Assembly: GCA_964651245.1 (NCBI GenBank)
Contig: CAZYVI010000002.1
Coordinates: forward strand, 181,689 to 245,688
From: Avedoeria sp964651245
GTDB lineage: Bacteria; Chloroflexota; Anaerolineae; Epilineales; Epilineaceae
DNA length: 64,000 bases
Direction: 5' to 3'
The notes under the pieces: generated by a model
Told to the model about the DNA's origin: nothing
Seen by the model: only the letters and a program-made list of their open reading frames with translations
The model's database searches: none
Made by a program: the position numbers and the translations under genes
Shown: positions 46,582 to 55,262 of the stretch, in pieces
How positions within the stretch are numbered: position 1 is the first letter of the stretch
Layout of the letters: each line of letters opens with the position of its first letter

Positions 46582-48612
46582 ATGCCCCGCCCCGTTCGCC
46601 CCCCGGCCGCCCGCCGCTGGCTCATCGCTTGGACGCTCGTCGCGGCTGCTCTCCGGGCCTACGACCTGGCCGGGCAGAGCCTCTGGAGCGACGAGGACAT
46701 CACGCTCGACCGCGCCCGCACCGCCCTCGGCGCGCTGCTGGCCGGGCTGCCGGGCGAGCAGGCGCCGCTCTACTTCGTCGTGGTGCGCGCCTGGACGCGC
46801 CTGGCCGGCGAGAGCGACCTCGCGTTGCGGTTCCCGTCGCTCTTGGCCGGCGTCGCGGGCGTGCCGCTGGCGTTCGCGGTCGCCCGTCGGCTGACCGATC
46901 GCCCGACGGCCCTGGCCGCCGGCGCGCTGGCGGCCACATCGCCCTTCCTGGTCAGCTACGGCCAGGAGGCCCGGATGTACGCGCTGCTCTTCGCGCTGGG
47001 GCTGGCCGCGCTGGCCGCCGCGCTGGCCGCCGACGACGCCGGCCGCCCGGCGTGCGGACGCTGGCTGGCGTGCGGGGCCCTGACGGCGGCCACCGTCTAC
47101 ACGCACTACTACGGCCTGCTCGTCGCCGCCGTGCTGGCGGCCTGGGGCGCGCCGGCCGTGCGGTCCGGCGGGCGGCGCGGCCGCGGCTGGCTGCTGGCCG
47201 GCGCCACGGCCGCCGCGCTTTTCGCGCCGTGGCTGCCGCGCGCCCTGGCGGTGGCCGAGCACCCTGGCTGGCGCGAGCCCGTGCCGCCGTGGCGGGTGCC
47301 GGACTTGGTAGCCGTCGCCTGGAGCGCCCAGACGGGCGTGACGGCCGGGCGCACGCCGGACGCGGCGGCGGTGGCGGCGACGGCGCTGGCGGTGGCGCTG
47401 CTGGCAATCGGGGTCGGCGGCTGGATCGTCGCGGCGCGCGGCGGCGCGCCGTCGTCGCGGCGGCGCGGGGCGCGGCGGGCGCTGGCGTGGCTGGTGGCGA
47501 TGACGGCGGTGGCGGCGGCCGTCGTGCTCCGGACGCCCGACGTCCACCCGCGCTACCTGGTGCCGCTGCTGGGCGCGTGGCAGCTCGGCGTCGCGGCCGG
47601 CGGCCGGGCGCTGGCGCGGCGCTTCGGGCCGGCCGGCTGGCTGCCGCTGGCGGCGCTCGTCGCGCTGGCCGTCCCGCCGCTGTGGGCGCACTACCGCGAT
47701 CCGGCGGCGCGCAAGACGGACTATCGCCGGCTGGCGACGACGGTGCTGTCCGCCGCGCCGGCCGCGTCGTCGCGCCTCTTCCTCGACGGCCCGTCGCTGG
47801 GGCTGACCGAGCGCTACGTCCCGCTCGCCGCCGAGCGCGTTCACATCGTGTTCGACGGCCTCGAGCGCCGGCTACCGTCGGACGCCGACCTCAAGGTCGA
47901 GAACCTGCGCAGCGACAAGAACACCGCCCTGCGCGCCGCCGACCCGGTCTCGTTCACCGCCCGCCTCGACGACCTCGCCCGGCGGCGTCCCAACCTCTGG
48001 CTGGCCAGCGACGGCGCGGCGGAGCACGGCGCCGATGACTGGCTGGCGGAGCACGCCTACCCGGTGGCCTCGACGGCCCTCGGCGACGTCACGCTGGACC
48101 GCTGGCTCGTGCCCCCCGCCGGCGACCCGACGCCCATCGGCGCCGCCCTGCCGCCCGACGGCTTCGCCGGCGCCGAGGCATCGCCCCTGCAGCTCCAACC
48201 CCTCGGCGCAGCGGGCGTGGCGTCGGTGCGCGCGGGCGAGGTCTGGGCGATAGGGCTGCAGTGGCTGCCGCTCGACAACCGCGTGTCGCCTTCCGACACA
48301 GCCACGACGACGTCGCCCCCGCCGTGGCCGGCCAGCGCCCCAGCCGCCCGCCCGCACCGCGTCTCGGTCCGCCTCGTCGACGCCACCGGCGCCGTCGCGG
48401 CCAGCGCCGACCGCGCCCCGGCCGCCGGCCGCCGGCCGACGACCTCATGGCGAGCCGGCGAGGCGGTCCTCGACCGCCACGGCCTGCTCGTGCCCGCCGC
48501 GACGCCCCCCGGCCGCTACCGCCTGGCCGTCGTGCTCTACGACGCGGCGACGCTGGCGCCCGCCTTCACCTGGTCGCACCTGGCCGACGTCACCGTCGAG
48601 GCGGCGCGGTGA
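46582..48612 (+). CDS. GT39-like (GT-C) membrane glycosyltransferase
   Basis: The 676-residue membrane enzyme has GT-C motif LWSDEDITLDRAR in the first loop, then GEQAPLYFVVVRAW and SYGQEARMYALLFAL, the latter typical of ArnT/PMT-related proteins. About ten TM helices are followed by a soluble domain (about 540-675) with AIGLQWLPL, HRVSVRLVDATGAV and VVLYDAATLAP, which matches the C-terminal domains of the three paralogues upstream. The ATG at 46582 is preferred; a GTG two codons earlier is possible. Its stop overlaps the YfhO-like GTG (GTGA). Confidence 0.87.
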   Translation: MPRPVRPPAARRWLIAWTLVAAALRAYDLAGQSLWSDEDITLDRARTALGALLAGLPGEQAPLYFVVVRAWTRLAGESDLALRFPSLLAGVAGVPLAFAVARRLTDRPTALAAGALAATSPFLVSYGQEARMYALLFALGLAALAAALAADDAGRPACGRWLACGALTAATVYTHYYGLLVAAVLAAWGAPAVRSGGRRGRGWLLAGATAAALFAPWLPRALAVAEHPGWREPVPPWRVPDLVAVAWSAQTGVTAGRTPDAAAVAATALAVALLAIGVGGWIVAARGGAPSSRRRGARRALAWLVAMTAVAAAVVLRTPDVHPRYLVPLLGAWQLGVAAGGRALARRFGPAGWLPLAALVALAVPPLWAHYRDPAARKTDYRRLATTVLSAAPAASSRLFLDGPSLGLTERYVPLAAERVHIVFDGLERRLPSDADLKVENLRSDKNTALRAADPVSFTARLDDLARRRPNLWLASDGAAEHGADDWLAEHAYPVASTALGDVTLDRWLVPPAGDPTPIGAALPPDGFAGAEASPLQLQPLGAAGVASVRAGEVWAIGLQWLPLDNRVSPSDTATTTSPPPWPASAPAARPHRVSVRLVDATGAVAASADRAPAAGRRPTTSWRAGEAVLDRHGLLVPAATPPGRYRLAVVLYDAATLAPAFTWSHLADVTVEAAR

Positions 48613-50858
48613 GCGGCAGCCCGGCGCGCCGCTCACCGGCGACCGGCCAGCCCGCGAGCGACGGCGCACAGCCGGTCCGGTCGTGGCGCCGCGCCGACAC
48701 CGCCGTCGTCGCGGCGCTGGTGGCGGCGGCGTTCGCCTTTTTCTGGCCGCTGTTCGCGCCGCCGCCGTACCGGCGCTGGTTCGTCGACGGCGACTTCGTC
48801 GACCAGTTCGTGGCCTTCGCGCGGTTCGAGGCGGCCGAGCTGGCGGCCGGGCGGTGGCCGCACTGGAACCCGTTCGCCTACAGCGGCGGGCCGTTCTGGG
48901 CCGACATCCAAGCCGCCGTGGCCTACCCGCCGAGCCTGCTCGTCACCGCCGCGTCGCTGGCGCTGGGGGGCGGGATCGGCGTCGCGGCGCTGCAGCTCGA
49001 GGCCGTGGGCCACATCGCCGTGGCGGCTGTGGGCACCTACGTGCTGGCCCGCCGGCGGCTGGGCGCGCGCCACGCGGCGGCGCTGGCGGCGGTGGCGTTC
49101 GCGTTCGGCGGCTACCTGACCGGCTACCCGCCGCTCCAGCTGGCCGTCCTCGAGAGCAACGCCTGGCTGCCATGGGCGCTGTGGGCGGTCGACCGCGTCG
49201 CGGCCGGCGGCCGGGGGCAGGACGCGGCGCTCCTGGCGGCGGCGCTGGCGATGGGCGTCCTGGCCGGCCACCCGCAGTCGGCCCTCTACCTGGGCTACAC
49301 CGTGGCCGCCTTCGCGCTGTGGCGCACCCGTCCGTGGCGCGCCACGCCGCGGCGGACCTGGGCGGCGCTGGCGGCCGGCGCGGCGGGCGCGGTCGGGCTG
49401 TCGGCGGCCGGCTGGCTGCCGGCGGCGGCGTTCCTGCGGCTATCGAACCGCGCCGACGCGTCCTACGAGATGCTGGGCCACGGCTTCCCGCCGCGCGAGC
49501 TGCTGGGGCTCGTCGTGCCGGGCCTGACGCAGTGGTCGCCGCTCTATGTCGGCCTGGTGCCGATCGGGCTGGCGGCGGCGGCGGCCGTGGCCTGGCTGCG
49601 CGGGCCGGGCGCAGCGGCGACGGACGGCGGCGGCGACGCCGAGCGGCCCGTGGGCGACGACGGGCCGGGCGGCCATGCCGGCGGACCGAGCGGCGACGGC
49701 GGCGGGCCGGGCGGCGACGTCGCACCGCCGCGCACCGATGCCGTCGGGCGGGCTCCGGACGACGACGCCGGCTTCTGGCTGGCGCTGGCGGCCGTCGGCC
49801 TCGTCCTGTCGCTCGGCGCGGGCGCGATCGCCTTCGACGCGGCCTACCACCTGGCGCCGGGCTTCGGGCTGTTCCGCGGCCAGGAGCGGGCGGCGTTCGT
49901 CGTCAGCTTCGCGCTGGCGATGCTGGCCGGCCGCGGGCTGGCGGCGCGGCGGCGGACGGCGGCGCTGGCGGCCGGGCTGATCGTCCTGACCTGGCTCGAC
50001 CTCTACGCGGTGGGCGCGCGGGTCAACCTGGCCGCGGCGCCGCCGGCCGAGCTGGCCGTGACGCCGATCATCGCCGTCCTCCGCGACAACGCCGGCCTCG
50101 GCCGCGTCCACGACGACGACCGCCTGCCGCGCAACGCCGGCGTCCTGCACGGCTGGGAGTCGACCGGCGGCGCCAGCCCGCTCGTCCTGCGGCATTACCT
50201 CCGGCTGCGCGACGGCCTGCTGCCGGCGCACGAGGCGCGGTTCTGGCAGCTGACGGCCACGGCCACCGTCGTGAGCTGGCGCGACGACATCGACGGCGCC
50301 CAGCCGGTGATCGCGGTCGGCGAGGGCGACGCCCGGACGACGGTCCACGCCCTGGTCAACCCGGCGCCGTTCGCCTGGCGCGCCCACACCGCCGTGCCCG
50401 TCGCCTCCGACGACGAAGCGCTGGCGCGGCTACGCGACCCGGCCTTCGACCCCTTCGGCACCGTCCTGGTCCACGACGGCGCCCCCGGCGGCGGCCCGTT
50501 CGGCTCCGACGGCGCCACCGGCGTCGACAGCCGCACCCCCGCCGGCCATGTGGATGCCCGCACCGACGGCGCCGCACCCGGCTGGCTCGTCTTCAGCGAG
50601 GTCTGGCACCCCGGCTGGCGGGCGACGATCGACGGCGCGCCGGCGCCGATCGCGCGCGCTGACGTGGCGCTCATGGCCGTCGCCGTGCCGCCCGGCGCCC
50701 ACCGCGTGTCGCTGGCGTTCCACGATCCCTGGGTCGGCCGCGGCGTGGGCGTCTCGGCGCTGGCGGCGCTGGGGCTGGCGGCGTGGTGGGCGGCGGCGTG
50801 GGCGGCCGAGCGGCGGGCGCGACGAGGTCCGTTCGCGGCGGCGGCCGCACCGCGCTAG
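48609..50858 (+). CDS. YfhO-like multi-pass membrane protein
   Basis: The 749-residue protein has about twelve TM helices and the family pattern DFVDQFVAFARFEAAELAAGRWPHWNP in blocks, FWADIQAAVAYPPSLLV, AGHPQSALYLGYT and FRGQERAAFVVSFALAML. YfhO proteins are GT-C-fold membrane proteins; Bacillus YfhO is needed for glycosylation of lipoteichoic acid. The C-terminal region (about 580-735) is extracytoplasmic and includes FSEVWHPGWRATIDG. Located after four GT39-like genes and coupled by GTGA to the last, it probably belongs to the same surface-glycosylation set. Confidence 0.85.
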   Translation: MSGSPARRSPATGQPASDGAQPVRSWRRADTAVVAALVAAAFAFFWPLFAPPPYRRWFVDGDFVDQFVAFARFEAAELAAGRWPHWNPFAYSGGPFWADIQAAVAYPPSLLVTAASLALGGGIGVAALQLEAVGHIAVAAVGTYVLARRRLGARHAAALAAVAFAFGGYLTGYPPLQLAVLESNAWLPWALWAVDRVAAGGRGQDAALLAAALAMGVLAGHPQSALYLGYTVAAFALWRTRPWRATPRRTWAALAAGAAGAVGLSAAGWLPAAAFLRLSNRADASYEMLGHGFPPRELLGLVVPGLTQWSPLYVGLVPIGLAAAAAVAWLRGPGAAATDGGGDAERPVGDDGPGGHAGGPSGDGGGPGGDVAPPRTDAVGRAPDDDAGFWLALAAVGLVLSLGAGAIAFDAAYHLAPGFGLFRGQERAAFVVSFALAMLAGRGLAARRRTAALAAGLIVLTWLDLYAVGARVNLAAAPPAELAVTPIIAVLRDNAGLGRVHDDDRLPRNAGVLHGWESTGGASPLVLRHYLRLRDGLLPAHEARFWQLTATATVVSWRDDIDGAQPVIAVGEGDARTTVHALVNPAPFAWRAHTAVPVASDDEALARLRDPAFDPFGTVLVHDGAPGGGPFGSDGATGVDSRTPAGHVDARTDGAAPGWLVFSEVWHPGWRATIDGAPAPIARADVALMAVAVPPGAHRVSLAFHDPWVGRGVGVSALAALGLAAWWAAAWAAERRARRGPFAAAAAPR

Positions 50859-51008
50859 ACGTGGCGAACGAAGCCGGCGCGACGACGTGCGATGACTCCG
50901 CCGTATCCACGGTCGCTCGGCGTGGTCGCGCTAACCTCCGACCCGCGCGCCGTGTTTCGACCTCCGCCGCGCCCGCCGTCGGGCCACCCGTTGCCGCGAG
51001 GGAATGCC

Positions 51009-53474
51009 GTGTCGCCGCAAGCCCAACGACCCGACCTGCCGTGCCGCACCCTTCGCCGCCGCTGGCGCCGCCACGCGAGGGCCACCGCCGCGCGCGGGGG
51101 GGTCGTGGCGGGGGCGATCGTCGCCGCGGTCGCCGGCGGCGGCGCCGGCGGCGGCGCGCCGGCGCCGCTCGCTGGGGCCGTCGCGCGGCCCGCGTCGCTC
51201 GCCGCGCCCGCCGGCGTCGCGCCGATCGCCCCGGTCGCGGTCGGCGGGGCGCGCGCCGCCGCCCAGCCGGCGCCGGCGCCGGACCTGTTCGACCAGACCC
51301 GGGTGCGCCAGCTGTTCGTCCAGTTCACCGACGCCGACTGGCGCGAGCAGCTCGACCGGGCGGGCGAGAGCCAGCTGGTGCGGGCCGACCTGACGGTGGA
51401 CGGGGTGACGCTGCCGGGCGTGGGCTTGCGCTACAAGGGGTTGAGCTCGTCGCGCGTCACCGGGCCCAAGAAGCCGTTCAACCTGTCGTTCGATGCGTTC
51501 GCGCCCGGCCAGCGCCTCTACGGCTACGACACCGTCAACCTCAACAACAGCTACGCCGACCCGTCCTACCTGCGCGAGGTGCTGACGAACGACCTGCTGC
51601 GGCCGCTGTTGCCGACGCCGCGGATGGCCTTCGCCGAGCTGCACCTCAACGGCACGTACTGGGGCCTCTACATCCTCTCGGAGCAGATCGAGGGCACCTT
51701 CGTCGACGCCTGGTTCCGCGGCGGCGGCGGGCTGCTGGTGAAGGCCGACAGCCCGACGTTCGGCGAGCAGGTGCCGCGCGCCGACGCGGCCGCCGCCGCC
51801 GTGCCGGCCGGGGCGCTGCAGGGGCGGCCGGGCTTCGGGCACCAGAGCAACCTCACCTGGCGCGGCGAGGACCTGGTGCCCTACAAGCAGAACTACGAGG
51901 TCAAGACGCCGGGCGTCGGCGACCCGGGCTACATGGGCCTGCGCGAGCTGATCCGCCAGCTCGACGCGCCGGTGGCCAACGGCGGCCTGTCCGACGCGGC
52001 GTTCGAGGCCGGGCTGCCGTTGATCCTCGATGTCGACACCGCGCTGTGGTACCTGGCGGCGACGAACGCGGTGATGAACTACGACAGCTACTACTTCGGC
52101 CACAACTACTACCTGCACCGCACCGCGGCCGGCCACCGTTGGGTGCCGCTGCTGTGGGACACCAGCCTGAGCTATGGCGTCTTCAACCTGGCCGGCGGCG
52201 GCAAGAACGGTCTCATCCGCACGTCGCCGTTCATCCAGTCCACCGACCCGGCCCGCCCGCTGGTGCGGCGGCTGCTGGCGGTGCCCCGCTGGCGCGCTGA
52301 CTACCTGGCGCACTTCCGAACCGTCCGCCGCGCCGCGCTCGACGCGGCGACGGTGGAGGCGCGCGGCCGGACGTTGCAGGACCTCATCCGCCCGGCGCTG
52401 ACGGCCGACCGCAACCGGCTCTACGCCCTCGACCTGTTCGAGAAGAACCTGCTCGAGGACGTCTCGCTGGGGCAAGGGGCCATCATCATCAACGACGGCA
52501 ACATCCCGGGCATCGTGCCGCTGGTGCGGGCGCGGGCCGAGTGGCTCGACAGCCAGGCCGACCTGGCGGCGCCCGACCACGCCCTGGCCGAGCACGTGCG
52601 GACGCCCGACCGGCCCGTGGACGGCGATGCGCCGCGCGTGACGGTGCGCTTCACGGGCGCCGACGCGCCGGTGGCGGTCGAGGTGGTGGTCCGCATCGAC
52701 GGCAAGGCGCCGGAGGCGCGGCCGATGACGGGCGGTGCCGAGGGCTGGACGGCTGACCTGCCGGCGCTACCGGCCGGGGCGCGGGTGGCGTACTACGTCC
52801 ACGCCGCGTTCGCCGACGGCCGGACGGCGTTCCATCCCGAGGCGAACTGGACCCAACCGTGGGACTACCGCGTCACGGCGCCCCCGCTGCCGGACGAGCC
52901 CAACAGCGCGCTGGTGATCAACGAGATCCAGGCCGACAACGTCGCGACGCTGGCCGACGAGGCGGGCGAGTACGACGACTGGGTCGAGATCGTCAACCGC
53001 GGCCGCGTGCCGATCGAGCTGGGCGGCTACACGCTGGGCCCGTCGGCGGCGCAGCCCTGGGCGTTCGCGCTGCCGTCGGGCACGCTGCACCCGGGCGAGC
53101 GCCTGCTGGTGTGGTGCGACGAGGACCTGCGGCAAGGGCCGCTGCACGCGCCGTTCAAGCTGTCCAAGGCGGGCGACGGCGTGGTGCTGGCGACGCGCGT
53201 GTCCATCGTCGACCGCGTGACGTTCGGCCCGCAGACCCCCGACCACAGCCACGCCCGCGTCCCCGACGCCACCGGCGCCTGGCACGACTGCGCTTCGCCC
53301 AGCCCGCGCACCGCCAACGCCTGCGCCGGCCTGCCGGAGCCGACGGCCGAAGCGCCGCCGACGGCCGCGCCGACCGACGCGCCCCCGCCGACCGCGACGG
53401 CCACCGCGCCGCCGACGGCCGCGCCGACGGCGACGGCGGGGGGGCGGGCGTACTTGCCGTGGGGGGTGCGGTAG
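51009..53474 (+). CDS. Secreted CotH-family protein with C-terminal lamin-tail-like domain and Y-L-P end
   Basis: The 821-residue protein has an Arg-rich start and a hydrophobic segment (signal peptide, about 30-70). A CotH-kinase-family domain (about 95-490) shows GVGLRYKGLSSS, YGYDTVNLNNSYADPSYLRE, LNGTYWGLYILSEQ and HRWVPLLWDTSLSYG. A lamin-tail-like beta domain lies near 640-770 (VINEIQADN... DDWVEIVNRGRVPIELGGY). CotH kinases phosphorylate spore-coat or surface proteins, but the role outside spore formers is unclear. The end is Thr/Pro/Ala-rich and finishes GGRAYLPWGVR. The GTG at 51009 is chosen because GAGGGA lies five bases ahead; an ATG at 50892 is the alternative. Confidence 0.83.
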   Translation: MSPQAQRPDLPCRTLRRRWRRHARATAARGGVVAGAIVAAVAGGGAGGGAPAPLAGAVARPASLAAPAGVAPIAPVAVGGARAAAQPAPAPDLFDQTRVRQLFVQFTDADWREQLDRAGESQLVRADLTVDGVTLPGVGLRYKGLSSSRVTGPKKPFNLSFDAFAPGQRLYGYDTVNLNNSYADPSYLREVLTNDLLRPLLPTPRMAFAELHLNGTYWGLYILSEQIEGTFVDAWFRGGGGLLVKADSPTFGEQVPRADAAAAAVPAGALQGRPGFGHQSNLTWRGEDLVPYKQNYEVKTPGVGDPGYMGLRELIRQLDAPVANGGLSDAAFEAGLPLILDVDTALWYLAATNAVMNYDSYYFGHNYYLHRTAAGHRWVPLLWDTSLSYGVFNLAGGGKNGLIRTSPFIQSTDPARPLVRRLLAVPRWRADYLAHFRTVRRAALDAATVEARGRTLQDLIRPALTADRNRLYALDLFEKNLLEDVSLGQGAIIINDGNIPGIVPLVRARAEWLDSQADLAAPDHALAEHVRTPDRPVDGDAPRVTVRFTGADAPVAVEVVVRIDGKAPEARPMTGGAEGWTADLPALPAGARVAYYVHAAFADGRTAFHPEANWTQPWDYRVTAPPLPDEPNSALVINEIQADNVATLADEAGEYDDWVEIVNRGRVPIELGGYTLGPSAAQPWAFALPSGTLHPGERLLVWCDEDLRQGPLHAPFKLSKAGDGVVLATRVSIVDRVTFGPQTPDHSHARVPDATGAWHDCASPSPRTANACAGLPEPTAEAPPTAAPTDAPPPTATATAPPTAAPTATAGGRAYLPWGVR

Positions 53475-53543
53475 AGCGGCGACGATCGGATCGGGGCGAT
53501 GGCGTAGCGGCAGGCGGACGGCGGCAAGCGGCGCCCGACGGGG

Positions 53544-54341
53544 CTACCGCCCTCCCGCCCGGCGCGGCCAGGCGCGGCCGATCGTGCGGGTGAGGAGGGC
53601 GCCGAGGCCGGTGCCCAGGGCCAGGAACAGCAGGCCGCGGGCCCACTCGGGCAGGAACTGCAGTGTGATGAGGTAGGCGGGGCGCTGCAGCGGGCCCGGG
53701 ACGCCGATGTTCTCGTAGAGCTCGCGCAGGAAGAAGGCCAGGGCCAGGGCGGTGGCCAGGCCGGCGACGGTGACGAGGCCGAAGACGCGCACGACGTCGC
53801 GCTGCGACAGGGCCGGGGGGCGGGCGCGCTCTTCGTGCTGGAGGTGCGGGTCGTAGGGGAAGGCGCCCAGGGCGGCGGTCTGGGCGAGCTCGTCGGCGAT
53901 GAAGCGGGCGGCGGTGGCCAGGTCGGGCGCGGCGGCGAAGCCCTTGTCGGCCGGCTCGGCCGGCCCGAGGACGTCGGTGAGCCGGCGCGACCCCAACACG
54001 AGCACCGGCCGGCAGCCGGCGGCGTCGGCCACGTCGAGCGCGGCGGCGTCGGCGGCGACGAAAAACGTCGAGCGCAGCGGCACGCCGACGCGCCCGGCGG
54101 CTTCGGCCAGGGCGTCGAGGCGCTCGTCGGTCCAGGCCTCGCCCTCGTCGGGCGCCACCCGAACGTCCGCCCGCGGCGCCACCACCGGCAGCGCCGCGGC
54201 TGCCTCGGGCCGCTCGGGCTCGCCAGGCACGCTGACCAGCGACACCTGCACCCCCGCCTCGGCCAGCGCCGCCACGCCCTCGGCGGCGCGCGGGTCGACG
54301 GCGAAGACGTCGGCGAGGACGAGGGCGTGGGCGTGGGGCAT
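53544..54341 (-). CDS. Degenerate HAD-like domain protein with two C-terminal membrane helices
   Basis: The 265-residue protein has an N-terminal part (about 5-160) that follows the layout of HAD-III phosphatases: a strand ending in Asp, GVAALAEAGVQVSLVSV, GRVGVPLRSTFFVAADAAALDVADAAGCRPVLVLG in blocks. The DxDxT nucleophile motif is missing (LADVFAVDP), so catalysis is doubtful. Two TM helices (about 190-213 and 240-260) then anchor it. It may be a regulatory or scaffold relic of a sugar-phosphate phosphatase. The gene converges on the CotH-type gene. Family assignment is tentative. Confidence 0.5.
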   Translation of the reverse strand: MPHAHALVLADVFAVDPRAAEGVAALAEAGVQVSLVSVPGEPERPEAAAALPVVAPRADVRVAPDEGEAWTDERLDALAEAAGRVGVPLRSTFFVAADAAALDVADAAGCRPVLVLGSRRLTDVLGPAEPADKGFAAAPDLATAARFIADELAQTAALGAFPYDPHLQHEERARPPALSQRDVVRVFGLVTVAGLATALALAFFLRELYENIGVPGPLQRPAYLITLQFLPEWARGLLFLALGTGLGALLTRTIGRAWPRRAGGR

Positions 54342-54389
54342 GGGGGGACGGTAGCACAGGTTGGGGTGGGAAGGGGGGGCGGCACTCGA

Positions 54390-55067
54390 TCAGGGGGGCG
54401 AGAGCGCATCCTCCAGATCCTTCATGAAGCGGCTGGGGTCGGTCGAGGCGAAGAGGATGGGGTTGCGCTCACAGGAGCTGTCGCGCACCACGTCCCCGAA
54501 CACGTCGAGGCGGGACGCATCTCCCTTGGCCAGGATGTAGGCGGCGCCGTCGGGCTCGGCGCGGAGGAAGTAGAGGTAGCGCTGACCCGGAGCGCCGAAC
54601 GCCTCGGGCTGGTCGCGTTCGTAGTCGTCACACGGGTCGAAGTCGGGGCGGTATTCCCCGACCTGACGAACGGTGACAGGGTCGGACACCTCGTGCGCAC
54701 CAGACGCGTCGAAGTAAACCTTGAGGATCCGCACGGTGTGCTGCGACACCGGTCGCGGCCGCGGTCCGCGCGTGCCCGGGGGCGGGGTCCCGAACTGGAG
54801 GATGTCGTGGTCGTCGTACCCGCGCGAGAGCCCGAGGTATGCCGCCGACACCACGTTGCCCTCGACGATCAGGTCGCTGTTGGCCACGAGGTCCGCCAGC
54901 GACGCCGGATAGGCGACGCTCCACGCGCTGTTCGCGCCCGCGTCGCGCGTGACCGGGACCGGCGGTGGCGGCGTGCGCGCACAAGCCGTGAAGAGCGTCA
55001 GGACGGCGGCGGCAATGGGTGGCGCGCCCCTCGTCACCGGGAGCATGGTCCATCGCGTCGGAGTCAC
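54390..55067 (-). CDS. Predicted lipoprotein of unknown function
   Basis: The 225-residue protein has a hydrophobic stretch and lipobox LFTAC at about residues 25-29, so it is probably attached to the outer face of the membrane. The mature domain (DLVANSDLIVEGNVVSAA, then HTVRILKVYFDASG and a C-terminal EDALSPP) resembles small secreted beta-barrel-like domains that begin with a similar SDLIVEGxV pattern; no function is established. The GTG at 55067 is chosen because it overlaps the stop of a small upstream frame (GTGA), like many genes here; an ATG at 55046 is the alternative. Confidence 0.6.
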   Translation of the reverse strand: MTPTRWTMLPVTRGAPPIAAAVLTLFTACARTPPPPVPVTRDAGANSAWSVAYPASLADLVANSDLIVEGNVVSAAYLGLSRGYDDHDILQFGTPPPGTRGPRPRPVSQHTVRILKVYFDASGAHEVSDPVTVRQVGEYRPDFDPCDDYERDQPEAFGAPGQRYLYFLRAEPDGAAYILAKGDASRLDVFGDVVRDSSCERNPILFASTDPSRFMKDLEDALSPP

Positions 55068-55225
55068 GTCGCGCGAGCCGTGCCGCGCTCATCGCGCATC
55101 TCGAACGACCACACCGCCCCGCCGAGGGCGCCGGCCATCAGCGCCGCGCGCGCGTCCGCCGGCAGGGCGACGTGCAGTCGACCCAGCCGTCGGGGCGTCG
55201 TGTCCGGTGCCAGCGGGATGCCCAT
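55064..55225 (-). CDS. Small protein of unknown function (53 residues)
   Basis: A short frame starts MGIPLAPDTTPRRLGRLHVA and ends MRDERGTARA. It is not recognised. Its third codon positions are almost all G or C, as expected for a translated frame in this genome, and its stop overlaps the GTG of the downstream lipoprotein gene. It has a weak hydrophobic middle (ALMAGALGGAVWSF). No ribosome site is obvious, and an in-frame start about 12 codons earlier is possible. Confidence 0.4.
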   Translation of the reverse strand: MGIPLAPDTTPRRLGRLHVALPADARAALMAGALGGAVWSFEMRDERGTARAT

Positions 55226-55262
55226 GATCCGCGGACGGTAGCAGGCGCCCGCGGGCGTGTCC

